A model generated the notes under the pieces. The model was not told the DNA's origin and did no database searches. It saw only the letters and a program-made list of their open reading frames with translations. The position numbers and the translations under genes are program-made. 64,000 bases of DNA from Euwallacea fornicatus (Eukaryota > Arthropoda > Insecta > Coleoptera > Curculionidae): NCBI RefSeq assembly GCF_040115645.1, contig NC_089543.1, forward strand, positions 4,836,001 to 4,900,000, written 5' to 3'. Shown here in pieces: positions 37,923-51,400 of the stretch (its first letter is position 1; every line of letters begins with the position of its first letter).

Positions 37923-38799
37923 ACAAGTGATTTGACGTTGACTGTTGAAGAGAGTTATTTGGCAAATGACAGTTCTGAAAAATGATAGCAAAGATAGGAA
38001 TGGGCATACGTTATGTTACAATATATTAAATAACTCGAGTATTTAGAGTTGCACTTACTACACTATCGAATTATATGTTACATCGATTACCACGTTGAAA
38101 GTAAAATAAAATTTAAATCATTCTAAATGAAATTCGAGCAATTGAATTAAAAAAAGTAAAATTTATCGATTAATATTTGAGGATACATTCCCCTGATGAA
38201 AAATTATAATTTTAGTATAATTTTGGATGACATATTTATAATAAATTCCGACTTCCAAACGTCCTTAATCCCTCTATTGAAAATGAGTTATATAAAAACC
38301 AATAGAGATTTCTATAATGTTCTATCATCATCCACACTGGGATATATTTGGATCCAGAACAAACTTTATTGTTACATTTAATTTGGAACTGTGCTGCAAA
38401 TAGAATATAAAAGAAAGATGAACATTCTATTAGTAGAATTTAAAATGGTGTACATAAGATTGAACAAGAACATAAACCAAATTGAGCCGAAATGAAACTC
38501 AGTGGGATATTCAAAAAGTTGCTGTAAACGATGGGTAACAAATATTTGTATCTAGTAATATCAAATAGAGAAAGTTTCATAAGAATCTAATCGTAATTAT
38601 CAGTTTTATCGATATAGAGTCAAATACTTTCCATTTGGACTCTTAAAATGTAGAGTTTCAATAGGTAAAGGAGCTAATAATTGTTATACCTGCAATAAGG
38701 ATTCATTGGTTTCAAAGAGCTCCTACAAGAACTTCTTCGTTAAAATCCAAGTTCTCCTTATTTTTTATGAATTTTAATTGTTCTGGAAAACAGCAGTTT

Positions 38800-39060
38800 T
38801 CATTTCAAATTCCAACAGTCGTGAAACCTATCTGATTTTTTTCCGATCGAAGACTGAGGGAAGGAGATCATCAGGATCAGACCGGTCTTTCGCGTAGACC
38901 ATTTCGCATTCCTGGGATAGTATTCCGCGAAGTAAAGTAGATTGACCTCGTATTCGTCGTCAGATAAGACACTATGGGCCTCGACATAGTTCCCTTCATC
39001 TGGAGATAGGTTGCTTTGCGACAGATCATCATCTTCGTCCAAACAGTCTAGAACTTAAAC
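38800..39060 (-). pseudogene. Acidic ORF fragment, possibly piggyBac-like N-terminus
   Basis: The minus frame reads VLDCLDEDDDLSQSNLSPDE and later SVLSDDEYE and KWSTRK. An acidic Asp/Ser leader before a transposase core is typical of piggyBac proteins, but no catalytic domain follows. An ORF at 39209-39394 (-) ends at a good GTAAGT donor but its phase does not fit this exon. Confidence 0.25.
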
Positions 39061-40639
39061 AAGGCCATTCTGAAATTAAACAAAAGGGGTTTTCAGTGTC
39101 CATTCAAACGGACAATGTATTTATAACTATGCGTTTTTTTTTATCCAGTAGAAAAAATTATAATATTAGGCATGTAATTACACTGTTTTAGAATAATTAA
39201 ATTGTCATTTATATTAAATTCGCTATAAAATATATTAGTTTAATATAGTAGGAAAAACTTACTCTTTTCTTCCTATGCCGTAAAGCGATGGATAAATTAT
39301 AAATAACCGAACGAATATTTCCGTCACTAGTCAAGAAACACACCAGACACGTCAGCTCATGTCTGCAGATTGCACTCCTACTACCTAAACGCATAGATTT
39401 CCCCCACGCTCCAAAAATTCGCCATTATTATACCAGTCCCTTATAAGGGAAGCGGGGCACTAATGGGTTAAGGTAACCGGTATCAGTCCATGTACAGAGT
39501 TTTTTGAGCTCGAGCATGGACATTTTGGTTCGAGTTAGGACAAAGTTGCGCAGTTTAATGCTCATTTAGAAACTGCTTTAGGAATGGAAAAAATCCAAAT
39601 CGCTCCGGAGATAGCCGCAAGAAACAGAATATTTTTAATTTGTGTTTTCTGAACTATCTCAGGAACTACTCGTTGCAAAAAGATGGAACTAAAGGATTGC
39701 AATGACATTTTTTTGCATCCAACATGGAAATATCACAGAAGAAAACTTTTTTCCTATAAGTGAAAGAAAAAGTGAACTTTTAATGGATCAAAATCAACCT
39801 TGAAGTGTCATTTTTAGTGCCTTGGCAGTAAAGTTACCCTCTTACTGCCTAGGAATTAAAAAGTTTTCCAATCACTGCAAATTTGATAGATAAACGACTG
39901 TAAAATTGTTATTACGTAAAAATGAAAAAATCCATAAATACACAAGAAATGTGCAAAAATTAAACGAAGGAAGAAAGTCGAAGAGAAAGTGATGCGTTTT
40001 TCTAGGCGTAAAAAGCGTTAAAAAACGTTTCCTCGTTGTTTATTTACAGAAACGTTTGGAATTGTTCCAATTTTAAAATGAATTCTAAATGAGGAATATC
40101 GTGCGCAAATTTTCGAATAACAAAGATATCCGGATTTGACATTGAAAAATCTGTACCCTGTATGATACAATTCGTTAATGATAATAAAAAAAAACGTCAA
40201 AATAAATTTAACGCGCGCCGACATAAATGTCTTAAAACTTTCTGTTGTGAAATTGTGGCCTCCATAAGTATTAATTAACGTTACTTTATTGTTCCAAGTA
40301 AAGAATGCTGCAAAACTTTCTATATAGATAGCGGGACTTTACCGAAACGTGTCTTGTTAAAAGTTGTCAAACGCAAACAGGAAAATGTATATATTTGAAA
40401 TAAATTTATATGTTAATTCGCTTAAATTTCGCTCATTTTCAGATTATATGTTATTGCTTTAACTTAAAAAACGAGAAATGAGTCAGGGTTTGCGTTCATC
40501 GGTGGGATTTTCATAGCAACTCAGACAAACGCAGCCTCAAAAACATATCAAATTAAGCCTAACTCGTAGAAATAACTCCGTTAGAAACATAAGAAAACAA
40601 AGTAAATAGACTATAGACAAAATATTGAGAGTACATAAA

Positions 40640-40960
40640 TCATCCTTCTCAAAACATTCTGTCACCAGTGCTTATTGGCTGTCGCATTCTTGATCGGCTG
40701 ACTGACATTAAAGAGTCCCGTTTTGGACGATATTGAGAGAACGAACAATCAAGTTGTTTCACTTTTGACTATTCTTCGCAACGATCACGAGTGAGACGGA
40801 CGGATGTTCGGTGCTCGGAATGTTATCCCAAACACGGCGAATGTCGAAGAATGCCGAGGGCCACAGACGACGTAAAAAAGAGCCGAGCAACACCGATTAA
40901 CTTGTCGCTGTCTTGTGATGTTCCCAGTGGCGGCTTTCAACCGTATTTTGGAAGAGTTTA
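40640..40960. promoter_or_regulatory. CpG-rich block between RpL17 and DOT1L
   Basis: Within AT-rich DNA this block has many CpGs (for example GACGGACGGATG, GAATGCCGAGGG). It includes a short ORF from an ATG at about 40804 that stops after some 23 codons. It could be an untranslated first exon or promoter, for instance an alternative DOT1L start; there is no direct proof. Confidence 0.3.
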
Positions 40961-42417
40961 ATTTCAGCTTAATTAACTTTTATTGCTTTCATTGGAATGA
41001 AAATACAAAAAATTAGATTTTTTTTAACATTTAGCTTATTTCTTTGAAAAGATTCCGAAAATATCTGATTAGCGATTATACCCGTCATATGGTACAGCGA
41101 TGGTTTTGGTCGGATCTCGTTGATGTCCATACATATTTCTTTCCGCGTCCCAACCAGTACTCTGTACTTCAATTGGTCGAGCGCAACATGCACTATATTT
41201 CTTATGCCTGTTACCTCTCAAGGTGTACCGGAATTTCCCAATATAGCCATTGAAACTTTCCAAGGGTGCAAAGAGTAGCTCTTTGCGAAAAATCCGCAGT
41301 TTTAGTATTATCTGATCACCAACATTAATAATCGGTCGATTCTTTAACCAAAAACTATTGGAAAGTGTCTCTCTGAAGTTTATACAACTCTCCGCAATTG
41401 TTTTCTAAAAATGAGACTTCCCAGCAAATGTTGAACTTTTTTAAGGTCCAGAAGTTGTCATTCATTTCTAGGTAACTAGTAATCATCATCCATTTCTAAG
41501 GTGACTATGTAAGAGGTCATTGAGAAGAAATAGACAGGATTCCCAAAGTCTACTCTAAAGAGGTGTTGAATAGTTCGATATATGTTTTTGAAAAAACTTC
41601 TATATGAACATAGCACTCGGTGGCGGCTACTCGAGATATTGTAAGTAGGAAGGCTCCTTCTCTCTCATTTAATGAGTAATGTGTTAATTTTTAGAGAAAA
41701 AAATTATAAAATTTTCAAAACCACTAAACAAGATTTGTAGAATACGCGAATAATCTGTAGAAGGCCTTCTCTAAAAGGAAACATTAAGTGACATTTGACA
41801 AACAGTTATTCAATGAAAAATTTCGAGCACGCTACTGAATTATGTCCTAAAATCTCTAAAATATTTCTCTAACTTCTATAATAACCGAGATTTGTCTTCC
41901 AAATGGAAAGTTTTTGTACAGACGTCCTGTATATCTAAAACGAATCTAGTTAGCTCTGAAACAATAAAACAGTAAAATTTTACTTGGAAATTAATTCCGA
42001 GAATGACGAATACCGTTTGGCCCAGAACGCATAAATCAGGCCCCTAAATACATATGCCAGACTCCCCCACTTTTACCAAACTTTACTGCCATATCGATAT
42101 CGAATCCACTAATAGATATTTTTTTGTTCTCCACTAAGGCCATCTAGGGGAGTTGTCGGTACTTTTTAATCAGTACTAGACAATTGACATATTGACAAAT
42201 AAAAAGTCAATCAATCCGAGTACTTGGCAACGTCGGAATTAAACAGTAACATTGCGCGCGCAAAGGTTATGCACGGTGATGGCGTGTTTTGCTGTGTGAA
42301 ATTTTGTGGAACTTTGTGTCAAAATGACTGTTTTAGAGTGTTGAAAAATAAATTAATAAATGGTTGGAGCCTCTAGTGACTTTGAGTGGTTCAGTTAGTG
42401 CAAAATACCTGAAGGAT

Positions 42418-45400
42418 ATGGAGCTGAAACTGCATTCCCCAGCGGGTGCAGAGCCAGTGTTGTACACTTGGCCGTTAACCTCGGGTCGTGGAAATGTAAG
42501 AAGGATAATAAAAACACATCTTTATATATTATGCAGCAATCGGTTAACTGTGTTATTGCTAAATATTGAGAGTCCTCTGATTTTTTAGAACTATAAATAA
42601 CTAATATTTTAATCCCCACGAAGGCACCAGTCAGGGCTATTTCCTAGATATACCTAAATAAATTTCATCCTTCCAACATAACTTATTACCATTGATGTTA
42701 CCTAACCTAATGGTAAAGCTAGTTCAACGTAGTAAACTGTAGATTAATGTTGCTATCTAGGCATTGCACTGCAATGTAAGAAAGATAGTAGATAATTGGT
42801 TTTTTATGCTCTTACATACTTTAAAGAGGTCTCATTGTGTGTGGTATATAGATACTATATTTAATTAAGTCTAAAATTAGATTTGTTAGTCTTTTAAAAT
42901 AGACTTAATAGTTGATTGAAATAACCTACAAATTGAAGAATACCCACCTTGAGTTTGTTTTTGTTATTGTTTCAGTCATTCTTTACTTTATGAATTTTTT
43001 CAACACCCACTTATATTGCCAAGAATTCTCCCTCACATGACTTTGAGAACCTTGTTGCTACTTGACTCAGATTAAAGATAAATTTTATGCCAAGTGCATT
43101 TTGATTTCCACTGATAATTAGTATTACCAATTGATATAGGTTTTGTGTTTTTAAATTAATAAACATAAAATAAACATAGAATATAACTTTGTTATAATCA
43201 AAGAGCACTTAGCAATCTCCTAAAATTGGCAAATGGTCAGATGTTTTGTAAACATTTCTTGTCAGTAATCCCATGATTCCAGTTTACTAAATATGCAGAT
43301 TCAACATACATTTTTTTTATTGATGTAGGTAGAAACAAAACCACAAAACCTTTAGGTTAGTGGTAAATATATAAGGTGTCTGGCTTTTCTGTAATTGTCA
43401 TTTGTTGTCAACAGTTTAGACTCAGGTTGGTCAGTGTTTCACTTATAATATTCTTCTTTGCAAATTATATCTAACAGTGTTAATTCAACTGTTTTAACAA
43501 GTCTGACATCACTCACATCCCTTCACTCTTTTGACAACTTACCCTCCATTATTTAACCACTAACACATCCTGATCAAGGTAATAAAAATGATCAAAACCA
43601 GCTTTTCCTTTCTGCTGCCTAAAGGTAGCATGGTCTAATTAGTCCATCAAAATTACCTTCCTCTCATTGCCCAAAGGTAAATTTGCAAATTCATTAACAA
43701 AGCAAATTAAAGAAACCATAGGTATTTACCTGAAGCACATAGCCAAAACAACCCCAATCAAATTTTTCCGTTAAAGACTACACCTACTTAAATGGTTTTG
43801 CTTTCAAATAACATCTATTCCCAGAGTTCTTCATTCAATTCGCATTTAAGAATCTGTAAAAATTTTACTTAGTGCAATAAATAATAAATTCATAGGATTT
43901 TGGTAAGTACTGGCAACTGGTAACAATTCTAATGTATCTGAATTACGGCGTAATCTTTGTCTGGCAAAATATACTTCGAACTATACATTCTGACTGCCCA
44001 ACAAAATTACCTGCATGCCTGGGAATGCAACCCTAGATTCACAATTGTATTCCAACAGGCCATGTGGTGGTAATCCCCTCCTATGATTTCTTATATCACG
44101 CACACTTGAATAATTGCATTATTATCATTTTATAACCTATGTATGTCAAAGAATGCTTTTCTAGTAATTAATTTCTTAAATCATAAAGCAGTCGCTTATC
44201 ATTCTTATTGCATAAGTCCATGACAAATATTTTTCTAATGCGCCCTAGGCGGGAGGATTATCTGAATTAGTACTAAAAGAGCATTTAAAATGCATAATAA
44301 AACTTTTATCAATATATATTTAAAAATTATTCATAGGTATCTGTCAGTGAAATTACCGGTAAGAAGATTTAACTACCGTTAATGAATCTGTTTTGTTAAG
44401 TCATCAACGTAAAACAGACTGAATATGGAACCCCGTACTATTGATCCCACATATGTATGCCGTAAAGATAATGTGATATCACATAAGCATGACCTAAACT
44501 TCTTGAAATTCTCACTCTTGATGCCACACAAATTCTAGTTATGTAGGAGAAGATCATGATTTACGTAGTCAAATGCTCTCAAAAAATCTAAAAATACTTG
44601 AGTCATTGTGGTTGAGTTTAATAAATTTCGAAAAGAGAAAATAACATCACGTCACAAGTCAAGCTGAAAGTCACTAAAAACCATTAAACCCTTCGAAAAA
44701 TATGAAGATGAACCCTATTTTATCTGTTTATCTTATTCGTCGTAAAATGCACCACCACATCCATTCAAAAACACTAAATATCTATATATCAAATACATGC
44801 AAAACGGCTAAGTGCGTGGAAATCAAGTTTATGAATTAAAGCTTTAAACCTCCGAATTGAATAGTAATTACCTATATAAAGCTTATTCCAGATCCATAAG
44901 TTTGTATTGCTATCCCGTGCATTTTCTCTCACTGATGTGCAGGGTTTTAATAGTTCAAAATGATTTATAACGTAAAAGCCTTTTATTCTAACCCAAAGAG
45001 CAAATTAAATAGGCCATTGGTGGAGTATGCTAAAAAGCTAAACGCCGGTCGCGGTGATTCACAGGTCCGAGGGTGGTTCCCATAGACTATTTCGCGAGAT
45101 TGACGACAAGCGCCAAAAACATGATCATGTTCCCCATATAGCCAAGTTTAATTAGATTTGTGAATAATCAGGATGTACATCGCGGTGTATAAATGTCTAT
45201 TGAAACTTATCGTAAATATGTATTGATAAATGTCGAACTTTGAAGCTCCATGATCAGCTAGATTTTCTTTTGACGTGAAAAAAAAAATTATCCGCTAATC
45301 GTCTTTCAAGATACCGATTGAAATAAGTTTTGAGAGGAAAATCTGAGTTATTTTTACTTTGAATAAAACATTTCGTATTTTTCTTAGTTTTCGTAAGACA

Positions 45401-48400
45401 TTTTGAGGACAACTGGGACCGAACAAGCAGCACAGAGTTTTTCGGAAATTGTTAATTGAACCACCATCAAAGAGCCTCACGGTTATTGAGACGGATGTTG
45501 AATTCATTTTCGATTGGATATTAGAACATGACTTTTTTGTTTCTGAAAATGCTTTTTATCCTTATCTTTGCGCGGTGCTATTTATTATCACAATTAATAA
45601 CGCCAATCTCATTTTTCTTGACTTTTTAGTCAGTGCTGCAATTTATCCCGCATTGATTGAGATTGAACGAAATTGCTACCCCACCTTGGTATGTAATAAG
45701 ACATTAGGTAAATTGAATTTTACCCTAGAAGATAAGTGTTAAGTATATTACTTAAAGCGCGGTGATTATCGTTAATAACTGTTTTAGTTTCAATATACAA
45801 TTGACCAACTTACGGGTCCTCGTCCTGAAGTAACAAAAAAGCAAGACCAGCCATTATTATTTGTTGCACCAGTTTATTTTATTTATGTTAATGTTCATTT
45901 GGTTTCGATAGATCTGCTTAAATACTGCTAATGTGCAGTTTTAAAATGATTATGATCCGTTACATAACGAGGCCGTTTATAATAAGCTTGTTTAATTAAC
46001 CAAAAGTACCATCACGCTCGTGTGAAATTCCTATGTTCCCTCCAGCAACGCTCCAGGACATAACGACTTCGTCTTGAAAGGGTTATTAGTGATGGCAGTT
46101 TCATTGCCCACTTTCATATGCATTCCTTTGAATGTCTTTTTCCTTCAGGTGCCCATAAAGTCAATTGTCATTTTTACAAGCTCCCAATAATACAAGCCCC
46201 ACTCTTATTCGGATGATTTATTGGGTTGCAATTACCCAAGCCCTTAAATGCCATTTATTAAGCCTTGGCTGAGGGTTCTTTGCAGAGTAGCTGAATTTAC
46301 GGTCCTCCTCTTCGTGTTTACGTGAGCTCTCTCACGCGGTAGCCGCCGCCTGGGTCGCTTTATTTTGCACGAATGGAATAGAATGTGAAATGCGGACGCA
46401 GAGGCCAAGTTGGTCCAAAAATGGACTAGAATACCTATCGTCCGTTTAGTTCGTCCTTTTCAAATTTGTATCATTGTAATTTAACCACACATTCTTTGTT
46501 TCAGGATAAGCATGATGGGGCTCTCGAAATTGTAGAAACAATTAGGTGGGTATATAAATAAACAAATCTAACAGTATCTGCATTGATATGGCACTCACAA
46601 CCAAATCAGTTATTCCCCTGTATGTCACAAAAATGTTCAAGACTTCATCGTATAAGATAACAGAGCCCGATTCCTATTTCCGCAGCGTCAACCACATTTT
46701 CAATTAACGCTCATCAAATCGTTTTTTTTTTTTTTTTGCTAACGACCAATAGTAAGTGGTAGGAAATTGGCAACGTCGACGTCTCAAACGCGTGGGCTCC
46801 AGAACGGAGGGCATAGAAGCTGAAAGCAGGGCCCCTATCGATTTTTCTCGACTGTGACCTTAACCCCTCATCCCTCGGGGGTGAGTGACACAGTTGATGA
46901 AGGGACGGGATTGTAAGGTGCATAAACGATTTTAAAATGTACGCCTCTTTATTTTGCGCCCTATATTTTACAGAATAACTTATTATTCTATCAATAGGTT
47001 TCGTTTTTGTTCTTTGAGGCTGTAATTGACAGTCATTAGAGATTTTTAAATTAAAGGCTATCTACATGGAACGCCCCACAGTAAACCCAACCGGTATCAT
47101 ACACATGTGCTTTGACAGTTTTGATGGTAAAGGTAGTTTATAAGGAATCGTTTGAATTTTCGATTTTTGTACTCAACACAGATTGTCTGGTATCCAAACC
47201 CAGGAGAAACATTAGCGCAAACCTGTGGTTTATACCTTAATTTTACAATTTTTGCCTTAATTTTTTAATATTTGTTAAAATAGGTGTAGCAATTTATTAG
47301 TTGCTGATATTCACATTTACATATTTTGTCATGTCAAAGAGAAAAGCTTCCTGGAAAGCTTTAAAATAAGAAGTACCAAGAAAATCTTGTATCATTTCTT
47401 TCGCTTAATAAATGTATAAATATATGTACAAATAAATCAATATTTAATCCCCTTGGTGCTTGACTAATAATTTTACATACGTACATATTACATAAATAAA
47501 AAAAATCAAGTGCCGTGTTCCTCCACTACAGAGTCTCGAAAATGCTTAAATTCAGCGACCTTTGTTTTCGGCACGATCAAATAAAGAATTCAATCAGAAG
47601 GGACTTTTCTATGCCTATGAATTGTCACTAAAATAAATGTTGAATTCACTGAATATCAAATTGACCCTCGGAAAAGGACAAAAAGAACTTTTCACTTCAA
47701 GCAAATCACCGAAAAATCTGAATATTGAACCACTCATACTCGTTACCACACCCAACCTCCGTGCAACTTAACTAAATAGTTTAGTTTGACTGACTAATTT
47801 AATCAGTACCATAATTACGTACTCACGGTCTCTACGTGAAATCATACCATTTTTTGGGAATTTGGGAAAATTTACCATAGATCCCCACTTACAGAAATTT
47901 ATTAGATTTCTCTTTGCCCATTTTAATTTTTTTATTTTGGATGTGACATTATTCATTATCATCAGAACTTAGTGCAGTTGTCAACATATAATTGGCACAG
48001 AAATTGCAAAAAGCTCTTCTTTATGGGTTATGAGTTCGCTTCCTTGAAATCGTTTCAGATTTAGCATTCTACTGTGTAATGCCATCATTATCTACCTTAC
48101 GAAAATAAGTAGGAGAAGCATTTTTATGTCGGTTTCTTCGGAGCTTTTTGAGTTTTATAATTTTGCTTAAAAAGGTGCAAATATTGTTTAGCTTCATTAG
48201 AGAGAAAATGGGGTATTTCTGTATCTCGGATTGCCTCAATTGTCGGAACATCCGGAAAACAATTGGTTTTATTTCATTATATTTGTTCCGATTTTGTACA
48301 GAGCATGAAATAGTTGGGCATAGCAAACAATGGCCGGGATTCCATTAAAAATTGGTCCCATTTTTTGGAAAGGGGGCCGCCCTTGTGCCGTCCTCTTGTT

Positions 48401-51400
48401 GAGATATGGCTAGCGCCTTCGATACAAGTGTATATAAGACGAGATTGTGGTGACTCACGTTTACCAAGAAAGAAAAATAAAAAATAAAATGGTGTCATGT
48501 AATGGTTTCACTAATTTTGAGCACAACCGCCCCACTCCCCCACCCCTTTCAATAAAATAAAAAATTCATTAAAATCGCCATACTAGAACAATATTGTAGT
48601 TCTAAAATGTCCTTTTTGTGGAACTCATTATGATCCGTAGGTTTTCCGAAATTGGTGGAAAACGGCCCCAAGAAAAAATACTCGGATCACGTAAATGGGG
48701 AATCTCTTGGTAATCCTATAATGAACAGAGTCCCTAAAATTTGATTGACATCGTCTGCTTGAATGTTAACTCAGATTAATAATAAATCTAAATTTTTTTT
48801 GCACTGCAATAACGTCATTACCAATTCATCGACTCACATGTTCTTCTGTTTGAAACTTGAACATTTTTTTTCAGATTATACTGACTCAAAAGGGCCTATC
48901 GATCTCTGTAGAACTGATTTTATATTTTTAAAATGCCCTCGAGTACCTAACAATAATTTACAGATGGGTTTGCGAAGACTTGCCCGAACTGAAACTGCCA
49001 TTGGAAAACAACATTCTCTGTGATTATGATACAAAGAGCTACGCCAGCATGAAGTCACTGTGCGATAGATTTAATAGAGCAATTGATAGTGTTGTGGCGT
49101 TGGTAAGTTGTTCAACCCTGCCTCTGATCAATGGCAAATCAAAATGTGTAATTTCTGTCATAGGAAAAGGGAACCTCACTGCCAGCCCAAAGATTAAATA
49201 AATATCCATCTAGAGGTCTCCTTCGTCATATTTTACAACAAACTTATAACACCGCGGTTACTGATCCAGAAAAATTAAACCAATACGAGCCTTTTTCTCC
49301 AGAAGTGTACGGAGAAACTTCGTATGATTTAGTTTGCCAGATGATCGATCAAATCGAAATTACCCCAGACGATGTGTTCATTGATTTAGGATCTGGTGTG
49401 GGACAGGTGGTTTTGCAAATGGCAGCAGCTACTCCCTGTAAAATTTGCCTTGGCTTAGAAAAAGCAGAGGTATGGAAGCTTAATCAAAGATTGTCTTATA
49501 TTGGAGGATGGGTGGTTTCTTACAGGTTCCAAGTCGCTATGCCGAGGCAATGAATAAGAACTTCAGAACTTGGATGCAATGGTATGGCAAGAAATACGGC
49601 GAATACAAGCTTATTCGAGGCGACTTTCTAACTGAAGAACATAGAGAGAAAATCAATCAAGCCACAATAGTTTTCGTAAATAATTTTGCTTTTGGGCCAT
49701 CAGTGGACCACCAGCTCAAAGAAAGATTTGCTGATTTGAAAGACGGAGCTAGAATCGTATCATCTAAAAGCTTTTGCCCTTTAAATTTTCGGATCACAGA
49801 TCGAAATCTTAGCGATATTGGCACTATAATGCATGTTTCTGAAATGTCACCTTTGCGCGGATCGGTCTCTTGGACAGGAAAACCCGTGTCGTATTATCTT
49901 CATATTATTGATAGGACCAAGCTAGAGAGATATTTTCAACGGCTCAAGAAACCACAACTTAAGGTATGTGCTGAGTATCCTCGATTGGTTATTGGTAAGA
50001 AAGCATACACGTCTCAAAGAGATTTTTTAAACGAGGTGTTCTACATAAGCGGAATAATTGTAGTTATTAAAAAAGTTAAATGAGGGAGTTGCAGATGATA
50101 GTGCAAAACATGTCTTTAAATTATACGAAAATATTCTTATGGCTGGCATGCAGCCGCCCCAGGTAAAAACACGAGAGAAAAAAATCGCATAATGCTTGTT
50201 CGAATGAATAATTGCTTTTTTATATGCGTCGAAGGGTCAGGCGTGTTTATACTAATATTTGCAAGTTTGTAACAAAAGTGTGGAATTTTCTAGTCGTAGG
50301 ATTTTTAGCTATGTGTACAAGGGGACCGTGGTTAAGTGTGAGTGATTAACACAGCTATAAAAACGAAGCAATTGCAAAAAACGGTATGAAAGTGTTTAGA
50401 AGTGAAATATGTAGTGATTTATATGTAAACTATTAGTTGGTGAATCGTAGTTTATTTGTTGAGTTAATAGATAGTGTCTGCGAGGAAGGTGAATATACTG
50501 GAGTCATTCGAACTCCAAAGTCGCAACAATACGTGTACAAAGTTGTTCGAAAATATTTTCCAATCATAACATTCATACTCGTTTTTTAACGCGACGGCCT
50601 CAATATTGCCTCTATATCAGTATTGTCATCTAGATGTGCGGCGTTCTAAGCAATCTCAATACATTATATCTACAGCTCATGAACTCACCTGACATGGGTT
50701 AGAATGAAACTCCCGCATTTAACTTTTTGGTCGATCTCTAATGCTTAAAGAATGTGGAGCAATCCCGCTTAGGTGGAATCATTACGCTTAGGTGGGTCTA
50801 ATAGGAACATGTAAAACGAAAACGTAGCTATGCCTAAGGTATCATTAAAATCGCCATATCTCGAGCAAGTAAAAAATGTGCCCTGATGTAATGTTTCTAA
50901 GTAATTTGCAATTACGTTGTTGCAATTGTGCAGTAACCCTACAGAACAAATTAATTTTTCACTTCAAATTCACTTGATTTGTTATTTTCCGCAGTTTTAT
51001 TTAGTGAAGGTCAATAACAATTGGTGATGTAGACCAAATAATTAACAACTATCCATTTAAAATAATTAACTGAATGGTATCTCCCTGTAGAATGGGGAAG
51101 ATGAAAGTTCAAATTCGAACAGTCGCTACAAAAACAGCAAAAGGGACTTTTCTAAGCATGTTGATTCTTCAACCGAGTCGGACAGTAATGACAGCAACTA
51201 CGGCCCTACCACCAGGAAAGCTTGGTCCGACTACTGTTCAAATAAGGGCAAAAGCAGCCAGTCTGAAGATGAGGGAATTCCGAACGGAAAGGTGGGTTTC
51301 CTATAGAGTACGTATCTATATTATATTTGCTCATTTTCATCGTCATTTAGAAACGTCATCCGAAGAAGATACGCCGCAAGCAATCTCGCCCTAAATCTCA

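Larger units (their letters stand above)
37923..42417. other. Divergent intergenic region, RpL17 / DOT1L
   Basis: Contains the RpL17 promoter, the acidic ORF fragment, the CpG-rich block and presumably the DOT1L promoter. A second small CpG cluster (GCGCGCGC) at about 42256 lies 160 bases before the DOT1L start codon and is the likelier core promoter or 5' UTR. Confidence 0.5.
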
